The translations under genes and the position numbers were made by a program. Below the pieces are notes generated by a model that saw nothing but the letters and a program-made list of their open reading frames with translations, was not told the DNA's origin and made no database searches. From NCBI GenBank assembly GCA_965249775.1, contig OZ252253.1, forward strand, positions 3,348,001-3,412,000: 64,000 nucleotides of DNA. The letters run 5' to 3'. Origin of the DNA: UBA822 sp965249775 (lineage in GTDB: Bacteria > Gemmatimonadota > Gemmatimonadetes > Longimicrobiales > Gaopeijiaceae). Shown piece after piece: positions 49,880 to 58,612 of this stretch. Position 1 is the first letter of the stretch; every line of letters begins with the position of its first letter.

Positions 49880-51817
49880 CTACAGCCCCACGGCGGCCAG
49901 GATCTCGTCCATGCGGGGATCGAGGCCCAGGTCCTCCCAGTTGAAGGTGTGTCGGACGAAGACCACGTAGCCGGTGCGGGCCTCGATGGCTCGTTCCAGC
50001 CGCTCGACCGCCTCGTCGATACGACCGAGTGCGATGAGGGCCACGATGAAGTCGAAGTGGAGGGGGAGTTCCGGGCTGGTCCGCTCCAGCTCCTCGAGCT
50101 CGGCGAGGTAGCCCAGGGCCTCCTCCGTCCGTCCCGCCCGCGCGAACAGGTACGCTCCGGTGCCCAGGCCCCCCACACCTCCGGGCGTAAGCGCCCGGTA
50201 GCGCAGGAATTCTTCGATGGCCCGGTCGTGTTCTCCCAGGCGGTCGTAGGCCTGGGCACGACCCTCGATGGCGGTGCGGAAGGTGGGGTCGATTTCGAGT
50301 GCGCGATCGTAGTGGATCAGGCCCTCCCGGGGCCCTCCCGCGAAGATGTGGGCAGTACCCAGAGCGTCGAGGGCCCACGGCGCGAGCGGGTCGAGCGACG
50401 CGGCGACTTCTGCCGTTTCGAGAAACTCGTCGAAGTGCCCCGAGGCCATGTAGCAGGTGCCGGCCCAGTGGCGGGCTTCCGCGGAGCCCGGGTTTAGTTC
50501 GATGGCACGCTCCAGGCAGCTCCGGGCTGCCGCCAGGTCCCAGTCGTAGAAGAGCCTCACCAGCCCCAGCGACACGTGACCCATGGCGATCTCCGGATCT
50601 AGCTCGATGGCGCGCTGGGCGGCCTCCTGCGCGGTGGGGTAGGCCTCTTCGCTGGGGAGTCGGCCTTGGGCCCCGAGGTGGACGTAGCAGCGAGCGACCC
50701 CGGTGTGGGCGAGGGCGAAGTCCGGGTCCAGCGCCAGGGCATCGCGGAAATGGCGGAGCGCCTCCTGGGTCGTATCAGGCGTCGTTTGGTTCCAGCAGTG
50801 CAGACCCCGGAGGTATAGGCTGTAGGCCTCGGAGTTCTCGGTGGGCTTCGGCAGGGTGGTCTCCGTCCGCGCCCCCGCCACGGGGAACAGGACGCGCAGT
50901 TCCCGCGCGATGGTGTCGGCGATCTCGTCCTGGACCGCAAAGACGTCTTCGAGCACCCGGTCGTAGCTGTTGCTGAAGAGGTGGTAGCCGTCGGCGGTGT
51001 CGACGAGCTGTGCGGTGATGCGCACGCGGTTTCCCGCTTTGCGGACGCTACCCTCGAGCACGGCCCCGACGTTCAGCACCCGGCCGATCTCGCGGACGTC
51101 CTCGTTCCTCTCCTTGAAGACGAAGGACGACGTGCGCGCGGTCACCTTCAGGTCGTCGAACTTGACCAGGGTGTTGAGAATCTCCTCGGTGATCCCGTCG
51201 GTGAAATATTCGTTCTCGACGTCTGAGCTCATATTGAGGAAGGGGAGCACTGCGATGGACTTCTTGGTCCGGTCGCCGCTGGACGACAGATCGGCGGGCG
51301 ACGGAACTGCGAGTGCGGACGTGGCCACGGCGTGGATGCTCAGAGGCCTCTGGACGTTCTTGAGCTCGAAGTCCCCCAGGGCTCGCGTGGGAAGACTAGG
51401 ATGGTTCTTGAGCTCCTCGTAGACCCTGCCCGAGATGAGCACTGATCCCGGAACCGCAAGCCCCTGCACACGGGCGGCGACGTTGACACCGTCGCCGTGT
51501 ACACCGTCCTGGTCCTGGACGATGTCGCCGATGTGGAGCCCGATCCGGACAGGGATAGCGGGGTCCAGCCGGAACTGACCCTGGATGTCGACGGCGGCGT
51601 CCACCGCCTGTACCGCGCTCGGAAAGATACTGAGGGTTCCGTCGCCGTAGAACTGGATGATCTCACCCTGGTGGGCGTCAATGCCCTCACGTAGCACCGT
51701 CCGGTGACGATCTCGCAACGTCGTGGCCCTGGACTCGTCCTCCTGCATGAGGGCCGTATAACCCACCATGTCAGTGAACATGATCGCGGAGAGTCGTCGG
51801 ATGCGTTCCTCGTTCAT
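49880..51817 (-). CDS. Adenylate-cyclase-domain regulator with TolB-like and TPR domains
   Basis: The product has 645 residues. The class III cyclase domain is at about 8-170: 'AIMFTDMVGYTALMQEDE' and 'FYGDGTLSIFPSAVQAVDAA' carry the metal Asp, 'GDGVNVAARVQGLA' the Asn/Arg. A TolB-like domain ('IAVLPFLNMSSDVENEYFTDGITEEILNTL') comes next, and about ten TPR repeats ('LALDPDFALAHTGVARCYVHLG', 'IELNPGSAEARHWAGTCYMASG') to the end. This architecture is widespread and thought to sense partners through the TPRs. Transcribed alone; diverges from the small septum-formation-like frame. Confidence 0.92.
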   Translation of the reverse strand: MNEERIRRLSAIMFTDMVGYTALMQEDESRATTLRDRHRTVLREGIDAHQGEIIQFYGDGTLSIFPSAVQAVDAAVDIQGQFRLDPAIPVRIGLHIGDIVQDQDGVHGDGVNVAARVQGLAVPGSVLISGRVYEELKNHPSLPTRALGDFELKNVQRPLSIHAVATSALAVPSPADLSSSGDRTKKSIAVLPFLNMSSDVENEYFTDGITEEILNTLVKFDDLKVTARTSSFVFKERNEDVREIGRVLNVGAVLEGSVRKAGNRVRITAQLVDTADGYHLFSNSYDRVLEDVFAVQDEIADTIARELRVLFPVAGARTETTLPKPTENSEAYSLYLRGLHCWNQTTPDTTQEALRHFRDALALDPDFALAHTGVARCYVHLGAQGRLPSEEAYPTAQEAAQRAIELDPEIAMGHVSLGLVRLFYDWDLAAARSCLERAIELNPGSAEARHWAGTCYMASGHFDEFLETAEVAASLDPLAPWALDALGTAHIFAGGPREGLIHYDRALEIDPTFRTAIEGRAQAYDRLGEHDRAIEEFLRYRALTPGGVGGLGTGAYLFARAGRTEEALGYLAELEELERTSPELPLHFDFIVALIALGRIDEAVERLERAIEARTGYVVFVRHTFNWEDLGLDPRMDEILAAVGL

Positions 51818-51826
51818 GCGCTCAAG

Positions 51827-52141
51827 ATGCCCCCCCGGTCAGCAAACCGCGAGCAGGTCCCCTGCTCTGAGCCGCACGACAATGAAGTCTACGCCGTGTT
51901 CGATGTTTCCTTCGATAGATTCCCGGGCGAGGGGGTCATCTCCGATGCGGCCGAGGAGGGATGTCTTGGACGCTTTCAGAGCTTTGTAGGCAGATCCTAT
52001 GACTCGTCGATCCTGGACATTTTTCCAATCTATCCGACCGACGACTCCTGGTCGCGGTTGAACGATCGAGAAGTCATTTGTGCGGTCTACCACATGGAGG
52101 GCGACAAGCTAACGGGCTCCAAGAGGGGCTCCGGGATCTAA
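51827..52141 (+). pseudogene. Truncated septum-formation-family (PF13845-like) frame
   Basis: From the ATG at 51827 the frame gives 104 residues. 'VPCSEPHDNEVYAVFDV', 'CLGRFQSFVGRSYDSSILDIFPIYPTDDSWSRLNDREVICAVY' and 'LTGSKRGSGI' are the second half of the septum-formation domain known mainly from Actinobacteria ('VxCxxPHxxEV... PTxxSW..GDRxxxC'). The usual N-terminal membrane segment and 'GDCF' half are missing, and the ATG lies only nine bases from the divergent cyclase start with no good ribosome binding site. I read it as a 5'-truncated remnant; a shortened functional protein is the alternative. Confidence 0.5.
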
Positions 52142-52152
52142 ACTGGGAAAGT

Positions 52153-52590
52153 ATGACTACAGCATCCACATGCTTTCCGGGCCTCGCCTCTGGCGGCTCA
52201 CGGCTCGTCGACGACCACGGATTCACGCTCATCGAGCTACTGATCGTCGTGGTGATCATCGGGCTGCTTGCGACCATCGCCATCCCGCAGTTCGAGGACG
52301 TCCGTCAGAAAGCCTACAACAGCACCGTCGTCTCGGACTTGCACTCGGCGGCGATCGCCATCGAGGAGTACTTCAACGACAACCTCGCGCTTCCCGACGA
52401 GAACGAGTTGATGGCTGCCGGCTTCGCGCTCACTGAGGACGTGTCGTTCACGACATTTTCGATACGCGACCCGAGCGACCCCGAAAAGGCGCGGGTGCAC
52501 ATGCACATCAATCACGTAGGCTCGCTCAACTACTACCACTACGAGTATCCGGATCCGGATGGCGAGCCGCCTGAGAAGAGATGGAAGTAG
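52153..52590 (+). CDS. Type IV pilin-like prepilin
   Basis: The product has 145 residues. A 23-residue leader ends in Gly before 'FTLIELLIVVVIIGLLATIAIPQF', with Phe at +1 and Glu at +5, the prepilin peptidase site and N-terminal helix of type IVa pilins and type II pseudopilins. The globular part begins 'EDVRQKAYNSTVVSDLHSAAIAIEEYF'. It is short with no clear C-terminal disulfide, closer to PilA-like minor pilins. No assembly genes are adjacent. It converges on the next gene with four bases between the stops. Confidence 0.9.
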   Translation: MTTASTCFPGLASGGSRLVDDHGFTLIELLIVVVIIGLLATIAIPQFEDVRQKAYNSTVVSDLHSAAIAIEEYFNDNLALPDENELMAAGFALTEDVSFTTFSIRDPSDPEKARVHMHINHVGSLNYYHYEYPDPDGEPPEKRWK

Positions 52591-52594
52591 AGCG

Positions 52595-52972
52595 CTAGGA
52601 CCCAACCTCCACGTGCTCGATCGTCCACCCGCCCTCGGGTCGGAACTGAGCTTCGCAAAGTACGGGCCTGGTGACGCGACTCCGTCCCTCCACCACGCTC
52701 ACTCGGCCGCGCACCGCATACTCGCCACCCTCCAGATATTCGGCTACGAGTACCCCCTGCACCGTCGCACTCAGGTCCGAGAGTCTCGACTCGATACCCT
52801 CGCTGCACTGCGTGATCGCGTCCTCCGAAGAGTGCAGGGCTTCGAGTTCGGGCGGTGGGCCGGTCTCTCGCGTCACGACCAAATAGACGCTTACCACCGC
52901 GAGCGCAAAGACCAAGACGAGGACGTTCCGCCTGACATTGCCCGAACCGTTGCTGCCGCCGGATCCGGCCAT
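52595..52972 (-). CDS. Single-span membrane protein of unknown function
   Basis: The product has 125 residues from the ATG at 52972 (a GTG at 52993 is possible). A Gly/Ser-rich start is followed by one membrane helix ('NVLVLVFALAVVSVYLVVT'), then a soluble domain: 'SEDAITQCSEGIESRLSDLSATVQGVLVAEYLEGGEYAVRGRVSV' and 'RPVLCEAQFRPEGGWTIEHVEV'. Two Cys could form a disulfide outside the membrane. No family recognised. It follows the 53031-53993 gene on the same strand and may share its transcript. Confidence 0.6.
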   Translation of the reverse strand: MAGSGGSNGSGNVRRNVLVLVFALAVVSVYLVVTRETGPPPELEALHSSEDAITQCSEGIESRLSDLSATVQGVLVAEYLEGGEYAVRGRVSVVEGRSRVTRPVLCEAQFRPEGGWTIEHVEVGS

Positions 52973-53030
52973 CAGGGCACCCACCGGGGGCACGCCTTAT
53001 TTGAGGGGGAGGACTTCAGTTTGCAGTTCA

Positions 53031-53993
53031 CTATGGAGTGACCGTGACCTCCACGTACCCGTTCGTCCAGCAACACTGGTTGTCGAACGCGCCGCCGAGC
53101 ACCTGCACGATCAGCACGTAGTCGCCCGGTTCCTGGAACATGGCAGTCGTCTCGGCGAGTCCTTCCTCCGGCCCGACGCGGAACTCGTTCTCGCTGAACG
53201 TCACGATCCCGAGGATGTCCGGAGGTCCCGAGTACTTTGCCCAAAACACCTCGAAGCGCTTCGGCTCGCCCACGTAGGGCGCGACCTCGGGGTAGTCGTC
53301 GGGGCTCGGCTGCCTCACTGCGAGGGTGAGCGGTAGTGGCTCACCAACCCTCGCCATGACCGGCCCGACCCTCTTCCCGCCCAGCTTGCCCTTGCCGATT
53401 CCCTCCGGGCCTGCCGGCTCGACAAATCGGACGAGCGGTGCCATGGATCCTCCCCGCTCGGCTCGATCCGTAGGGAAGAAGATATCGTTGACCCGGAAGT
53501 GCTCAGCTCCTGAGTGGGCGGGAACGGAGAAGTCCTTGTAGTCACGTCCAAGGTGCCAGACGATGCGCTCGGTGTCCCCCTGCGGCACGTTGAAGGTGAG
53601 GACGCAATAGTTCCGCTGCTTGTTGCGCGCCCGCATCGGTACCGGATTGAAATAAGTCGGTTGAACTCCGTCGTAGCGGGCCGGCTCGATGTAGTTGTTC
53701 GGCCCGAGCGGGATTTCCAGGGCTTCGTCGAAATTCAGGTTGAAGTATCCGAGGCACAGGGTTGCCGTGCCGTCCTCTTCGAGCACCCAGCCGTCGAAGA
53801 TGGGGATCACGGGCTGCCCCTCGGGGCGCAGCATCCGTACGTTCCACTCACCCGCATTGCCCGGGATCTTTTCGTCCCACTGCTGGGCCTCCAGAGACGT
53901 CGAGCCAAGCACGAACATCCCAGCGAGGAACATTCCGGCGGGGAACATTCCGGCGAGCGGGCCTCCTATCGGGGAAAGTCGTCGCGATCTCAT
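53031..53993 (-). CDS. Secreted protein of unknown function, partner of the haem/copper-type protein
   Basis: The product has 320 residues from the ATG at 53993; an open frame runs further upstream inside the neighbouring gene but the signal peptide starts here. The signal region carries a pentapeptide repeat LAGMF-PAGMF-LAGMF from three 15-bp DNA units. The mature part ('MLRPEGQPVIPIFDGWVLEEDGTATLCLGYFNLNFDEALEIPLGPNNYIEP', then 'RFVEPAGPEGIGKGKLGGKRVGPVMARVGEPLPLTLAV') has two beta-sandwich-like halves. No family is certain. It starts eight bases after the haem protein gene, so the two are co-transcribed. Confidence 0.7.
   Translation of the reverse strand: MRSRRLSPIGGPLAGMFPAGMFLAGMFVLGSTSLEAQQWDEKIPGNAGEWNVRMLRPEGQPVIPIFDGWVLEEDGTATLCLGYFNLNFDEALEIPLGPNNYIEPARYDGVQPTYFNPVPMRARNKQRNYCVLTFNVPQGDTERIVWHLGRDYKDFSVPAHSGAEHFRVNDIFFPTDRAERGGSMAPLVRFVEPAGPEGIGKGKLGGKRVGPVMARVGEPLPLTLAVRQPSPDDYPEVAPYVGEPKRFEVFWAKYSGPPDILGIVTFSENEFRVGPEEGLAETTAMFQEPGDYVLIVQVLGGAFDNQCCWTNGYVEVTVTP
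53913..53957 (-). repeat. Three 15-bp units in a signal peptide
   Basis: GAACATCCCAGCGAG, GAACATTCCGGCGGG and GAACATTCCGGCGAG (plus strand) are contiguous and encode xAGMF repeats. Changing copy number would lengthen the hydrophobic core without a frameshift. Confidence 0.85.
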
Positions 53994-54001
53994 TGGCTGA
54001 C

Positions 54002-55483
54002 CTATGGCTGGGCCGCGGGTCTGGTGTCCAGCATGCGCTCCCGTTCCTCGACCATCTTCTGGAAGTCCTCCTCGCTCTCGAAATACGTGAGGCCGAGCCG
54101 GATATGTCCCATCTCGTCGACGCTCCGGTCCCCCCCGGTGATCCACTGATCCGGGTCCTGGTTGTGCGGGTTGGCGGCCGTGTTGTCGAACGTCGAGCTC
54201 ATGAGGAGCACGGTCCCCGTGGGGAACAGGGGCGCCACATGGTCCTCGTACAGGAAGAGCGTATGCCAGCCGTGATCCCAATTGAGCTTGCTGATGACTT
54301 CCCACCTGCCGTCGGGATAGATCGCTTCCAGAACTTCATATTTCCCGAGCAAGTGCATATGCCCCCGGATGCTGTGCATCATGGCGGGCCGGTCCAACAC
54401 GTGGACTCCCCTAAGCGTCGTGACGCTGTTCGGGGGAATGAGGATGTCGGAGTGATCGTGGAGTCGACCGCTGCTGTCCCGCGTACCCGTTCGTGGACTG
54501 AACTCACCCGTGTAGGAGGTCATGCTGGTCTGCATCTGGACGTCGCCCATGCTGTAGAACTCCGGCTCGTACCCCACCGGGTAGTACCAGACGGCGACTT
54601 GTAACGCGGCCGCGATGTCGTGGGTGTACGGGAAGTAGTGCAAGCTCCAACTGACGCTCGATCCGGGTCGGATCATCCGGCCCTGGTTGTCTGGAAAGAT
54701 CCGACCGGTGGTCCCGACCGCCGAATCGATGAACTTGAGCCTTCCCGACTGCGACTCCATCGGATCAGCCACCTCTCCCGGCATGATGAGGCCCGGGTTG
54801 GCGTGGTGGAAGACATAGCGAGACTCGGTCGTGTGCGGTCGAACCTCGACCGCCTTGATCCACCGATCCCGGGTGAGCGGCGCGCCTGCGATCTGCACCT
54901 CTTCGAGCGGGGTGATCGGAGTGGGCCACTGGTCCATCCCGTTGGCGATGACGTTGTATATGGGCGACTGGAGCACCATGTCCGGGCTCCCCAGATCCGC
55001 TTCGAATGCCCACTCGTCATCGGCGGGCCAGACCATCGGCTCGGGCAGCTGAGCAGGATCGCCGAGCGGTGCGCCCGCATCGATCCAATCCACGATCGTC
55101 CTGATCTCTTCGTCGCTCAGCGAGGCGTCGTTCTTGAACTCGGTGATCCCGACGGTCCTGTCGATGGGCCAGGGCGGCATTTGCCTCCTGATCACCCGGT
55201 CGCGGATCCGCACGGAGTATCGCCTCACCTGCTCGTACGTCTGGAGCACCATCGGCGACACATTGCCCGGCCGATGGCAGTTCTCGCAGTTCTGCTGGAT
55301 GATCGGCGCGACATCCCGCGCATAAGTGAGGTCCGTCCGTGGGTTTGGGATCAGCGTGACCTTCACCGGATAGTCCGCCTGCACTTGCTGGCTCGCGGTC
55401 AAGGCAGAGACCGAGGCCGGGTTGAGAGACATCAGGCCGACTGCAGCCAACATTGGCAACACAACCATACGATTTCCGCTCAT
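54002..55483 (-). CDS. Exported haem-c protein with copper type II monooxygenase-like C-terminus
   Basis: The product has 493 residues from the ATG at 55483 (GGAGGGA upstream). After the signal peptide, a haem site CENCH lies at 66-70 ('IIQQNCENCHRPGNVSPM') with 'IRRQMPPWPIDRTVGI', the DUF1588/cytochrome-like start of many secreted oxidoreductases. The C-terminal half has 'YVFHHANPGLI', 'RGHMHLLGKYEVLEAIYPDG' and 'STFDNTAANPHNQDPDQWITGGDRSVDEM', which resembles the copper type II ascorbate-dependent monooxygenase fold. Conserved His and Met could bind copper. Substrate unknown. It heads a two- or three-gene unit. Confidence 0.75.
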   Translation of the reverse strand: MSGNRMVVLPMLAAVGLMSLNPASVSALTASQQVQADYPVKVTLIPNPRTDLTYARDVAPIIQQNCENCHRPGNVSPMVLQTYEQVRRYSVRIRDRVIRRQMPPWPIDRTVGITEFKNDASLSDEEIRTIVDWIDAGAPLGDPAQLPEPMVWPADDEWAFEADLGSPDMVLQSPIYNVIANGMDQWPTPITPLEEVQIAGAPLTRDRWIKAVEVRPHTTESRYVFHHANPGLIMPGEVADPMESQSGRLKFIDSAVGTTGRIFPDNQGRMIRPGSSVSWSLHYFPYTHDIAAALQVAVWYYPVGYEPEFYSMGDVQMQTSMTSYTGEFSPRTGTRDSSGRLHDHSDILIPPNSVTTLRGVHVLDRPAMMHSIRGHMHLLGKYEVLEAIYPDGRWEVISKLNWDHGWHTLFLYEDHVAPLFPTGTVLLMSSTFDNTAANPHNQDPDQWITGGDRSVDEMGHIRLGLTYFESEEDFQKMVEERERMLDTRPAAQP

Positions 55484-55661
55484 GATGCTGTTCCCTCCTG
55501 CCCCGTAACAGGTGAGCAAATCCACCCACATATTATCGCCACTCGGTAAAGTTTGCGAGGGACACCTGATTCATTGGGAAGGCCTTGCGCAGACGACCGG
55601 CACGGCCTTTGCTTTAACGAACATCGTGGTCGACTAGCCTTGGTCCGACCGGGAGGTCTGA

Positions 55662-56729
55662 ATGCTGAGGACACGTTTTCTCGTCGCCGCTTCGTGGCTC
55701 CTCGGCTCGTTCATGATTTCGACGGCCCCCCTCGCCGCCCAGGCAATTGCTGGAACGCTGGTCGAGTCCGAGACGGGGGCTCCTGTGGAAGGAGCCTCGG
55801 TCTTTCTTCTCGATCGCGATGGCGAACGGCTCTCTTGGCGCCTGACCAACGCCGCCGGACAGTTCGACTTCCGGCTGCGAGCACCCGGGACATATGTGTT
55901 GCAGGCAGATCGGATCGGCCACGCAAGCGTCCTGTCCGATCCGATTCCGGTCGACCGCGGCGTGACCGCGTTGTATCGGCTCGAGACTCCGGTGGAGGCG
56001 ATCATGCTGGCCGGGATCGACGTGACGAGCAACCGCCGTTGTGAAGTCAGGCCCGGACAGGGCGCGTCCACGGCGAGGGTGTGGGAGGAGGCGAGGAAGG
56101 CCCTCGAGGCGACATCGCGAACCAGCGACCTGGGTGTCTACAGCTACATGATTCGTCGTTACGAGCGGGAATTGGATGACGAAGCGCGCGAGGTGAGGAG
56201 CGAACAGAGCGAAATCCAACGGGGTGTGATGGCGAGCCCTTTCCGCAGTCTGGACGTCGAGAGTCTACTCGATGAGGGATTCATCCACGCCGACGACGAG
56301 GGGAGCACCTTCTACGCCCCCGACGCCGACATCCTCCTGTCGGATCCCTTCCTCGACACGCACTGCATGCGCCTGACCGAGGGAGAGGGCGAAGCGGAGG
56401 GTCTTCTCGGGTTGTCGTTCGAGCCGACGGAGGACCGTGGGGTTATGGACATCAGTGGCGTCCTATGGCTGGACCGGGCGAGCGCGGAGTTGCAGTGGCT
56501 GGATTATCGGTACGAGTACCTGGACGTTCCCAACAAAGAGCGCCTCGGGGGGCAGGTCCGATTCGAGGGCCTATCCAACGGGACTTGGATCGTAAACGAG
56601 TGGTATATCCGCATGCCGCTCGTCGAAGTTCGCCGGGGAGGGAGACTGCGGTTCGTCGGGCTCATGGAGGAGGGCGGCGTGGTCCTGAGCATGGACGAGG
56701 TCGAAGACCTCGACTTGATTGTGCGGTGA
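55662..56729 (+). CDS. Secreted carboxypeptidase-regulatory-like domain protein
   Basis: The product has 355 residues. The signal peptide ends near 'PLAAQ'; residues of about 28-115 form a CarboxypepD_reg-like Ig domain ('AIAGTLVESETGAPVEGASVFLLDRDG', 'LRAPGTYVLQADRIGH'). The rest is a conserved region of unknown function ('SVFLLDR... EMEARKALEATSRTSDLGVYSYMIRRYERELDDEAREVRSEQS' in outline) with charged helices and a C-terminal beta-rich part. No plug or barrel is present. GGGAGG precedes the ATG. The neighbour downstream converges. Confidence 0.75.
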   Translation: MLRTRFLVAASWLLGSFMISTAPLAAQAIAGTLVESETGAPVEGASVFLLDRDGERLSWRLTNAAGQFDFRLRAPGTYVLQADRIGHASVLSDPIPVDRGVTALYRLETPVEAIMLAGIDVTSNRRCEVRPGQGASTARVWEEARKALEATSRTSDLGVYSYMIRRYERELDDEAREVRSEQSEIQRGVMASPFRSLDVESLLDEGFIHADDEGSTFYAPDADILLSDPFLDTHCMRLTEGEGEAEGLLGLSFEPTEDRGVMDISGVLWLDRASAELQWLDYRYEYLDVPNKERLGGQVRFEGLSNGTWIVNEWYIRMPLVEVRRGGRLRFVGLMEEGGVVLSMDEVEDLDLIVR

Positions 56730-56781
56730 GAGTCGATCGCAGAAGAGGTTACTCAACTGAATTTGCGAGAGGCCCACACCC

Positions 56782-58341
56782 CTACGGATCGGACGTATCA
56801 GGCGGCGGCACCGGCGGCGGCACGGGGGAAGGTTGCGGGTCCAGGGGAACCAGCTCTCGGCCACGCAAGGCTGGATGGTCCGGCTGAATCTTCGTCGCAC
56901 GGAACACGGCGTACGGGAACGCCTCGACCGGATGGGGCAACGAGCCGTCGGGCATCCGCACCGCGCCCGAGGTCGGCGACCAGTACTCCCAGACGATTTC
57001 GCCCTCGGGGGTCACTTCGAAGAAGCGTCCCTGCGCGCCTGACGTGATCAGTGTGTGGCCGTTCGAGAGTCGGTGCGCACCTGATATGAACGGGCTGAAG
57101 AACGACGTGGGGTCGGGTGCGGTGTAGCTCCACGTTGGCGTCACCGGACCGAACGGTCCTCCCTCATTCAGCAGATAGCGCCTGGAGTCATCCATCGGCG
57201 GCTCGATCTCGAACACGGCCGAGTGGGGTCCGTCCGGTCCCGGGACGTTGTTGCTGAACACGAGGATGTTCCCGGCACCGGGCAGTCCCTCCGGCACCCA
57301 CCGGACGTCGTGCTGCCCAAACAGCAGGCGGTCCGCCTCGTCACCGCGCCCGTAGACTCGCGGGTTCCCCCAGCGATACAGCAAGTCGCCGCCGCGACCC
57401 CAGCGCCCGCCGGTGTGTCCCATCGCCTCCGCGGTCGTCGTGCTGTGGTCGATAATCCAGATCTCACCCCATGGCTGCATGCTCAGGGCGATCTGATCGA
57501 ATGAGGCGTTGTAGGCGATCGCGTTCGTGTGCATGAGATCCGACGGAGGGTCGTGATCGCTGTCATCAGGCACGTGGCCGATCTCACGAAAACGGGCGAG
57601 CTCCTCCTCAGGGACATCCTCCGGGAGCGCAGGGCCGCCATTGATATCGATCAGCTCGGGATGCTCCGACGGGTCACCGTAGTGGCTCAGATCGGCATCG
57701 CGGCTCTGGATCAGGTGGTCCCACATGTGCCACTCCCAGACGATGCGGGCGGCATTGGGCGGCTGAGGCTCGAGCTCGACGATCATGTCCGGCCAGAGCC
57801 CGCCTTCGGGCGTCATCTCGGGCCGATAGCCCATCTGTCGTACCTCTTCGACGGACTTCGCTTCCCAGGCGATTGCCAAGATGTTGCCGTTGGGAAGCAC
57901 CTCGACATCGTGATGCAGCAGGTGATCCTCGCTGGCGAACAGGTAGTCCCAGACCAGCTCCCCCTCCCAGGTCAGCTCCTGGATGCGTCCACCCTGCCCG
58001 CCACCGCTGAAGACGGCGACGTCGGGTTCCCGTCCGCCCCGCAACAGATTGCCGTTGTCGAGCAGATAGACGAACCCCGAGGGCGCATATTCGCTCTCCC
58101 AGGTGTGGACGACGTCACCGCTGCCGGTCTCGATCAAGTAGGTCGTGGCTGAGATGAGGGGCGAGTAATAGACGTAACCGGGGGCAGCGTCCGGCGTGTC
58201 CAGCCTCAGGCCGCGCGGAACCTCCTCCGTGGCCTCCGGCGCGTCTGGCGATGCGCTGCAGCCAACTAGGAACCAACCGGCCACGCACGCCACAACGACC
58301 GCGCGAGGCAACTTGGAGCGGCTGGATTTGGCTCGGTGCAT
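56782..58341 (-). CDS. Arylsulfotransferase-like (ASST) lipoprotein
   Basis: The product has 519 residues. The lipoprotein signal ends 'FLVGC' (Cys28). The body is a six-bladed propeller of ASST type: 'PGYVYYSPLISATTYLIETGSGDVVHTWES', 'LLHHDVEVLPNGNILAIAWE', 'DLMHTNAIAYNASFDQIALSMQPWGEIWIIDHST', 'FGQHDVRWVP' and 'GAHRLSNGHTLITSGAQGRFFEVTPEGEIVWEY'. The His residues in 'HHDVE', 'MHTNAI' and 'QHDV' match the catalytic/structural His of that family, which moves sulfate between aryl esters; many relatives may not be sulfotransferases. The C-terminal tail is Pro-rich. Confidence 0.85.
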   Translation of the reverse strand: MHRAKSSRSKLPRAVVVACVAGWFLVGCSASPDAPEATEEVPRGLRLDTPDAAPGYVYYSPLISATTYLIETGSGDVVHTWESEYAPSGFVYLLDNGNLLRGGREPDVAVFSGGGQGGRIQELTWEGELVWDYLFASEDHLLHHDVEVLPNGNILAIAWEAKSVEEVRQMGYRPEMTPEGGLWPDMIVELEPQPPNAARIVWEWHMWDHLIQSRDADLSHYGDPSEHPELIDINGGPALPEDVPEEELARFREIGHVPDDSDHDPPSDLMHTNAIAYNASFDQIALSMQPWGEIWIIDHSTTTAEAMGHTGGRWGRGGDLLYRWGNPRVYGRGDEADRLLFGQHDVRWVPEGLPGAGNILVFSNNVPGPDGPHSAVFEIEPPMDDSRRYLLNEGGPFGPVTPTWSYTAPDPTSFFSPFISGAHRLSNGHTLITSGAQGRFFEVTPEGEIVWEYWSPTSGAVRMPDGSLPHPVEAFPYAVFRATKIQPDHPALRGRELVPLDPQPSPVPPPVPPPDTSDP

Positions 58342-58509
58342 ATGGACCTCACATCGAAGGTGGCGGCGAAGCGACGAAAAAGATGCGCCGCACTATAACG
58401 GCCAGCAAGCGAGCGCCCTAGGTAGCCGACCTCCGCCAGAATTACAGCGAGGACTGGGAGTACCGTACCGCGCCCGACTGACCCCAGGGCAATTTTGGGG
58501 AAACGTCTG

Positions 58510-58530
58510 CGAGCTCCCCAAGACGATTTC
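58510..58530 (+). repeat. 21-bp exact match to the A10 region of the ACSM-type ligase
   Basis: The DNA encoding 'ELPKTIS' at 47892-47912 occurs identically here, about 80 bases before a second acyl-CoA synthetase gene. The frame ('CELPKTISMSETV') is not continued as a ligase, so it may be the remnant of a lost acyl-CoA ligase tail. Confidence 0.5.
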
Positions 58531-58612
58531 CATGTCCGAGACGGTTGCCGCCCCACACGTCTTAGACACATTTTGTCCGGATCATGACGAGCCCATCTGA
58601 AGGTCCCACGAC

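Noticed and set aside
48975..50378. Long N-terminal extension of the NmrA-like protein
   Set aside because: The first 187 residues are Arg/Gly/Pro-rich and antisense to the cyclase-TPR gene; a strong ribosome binding site marks the start at 49817.
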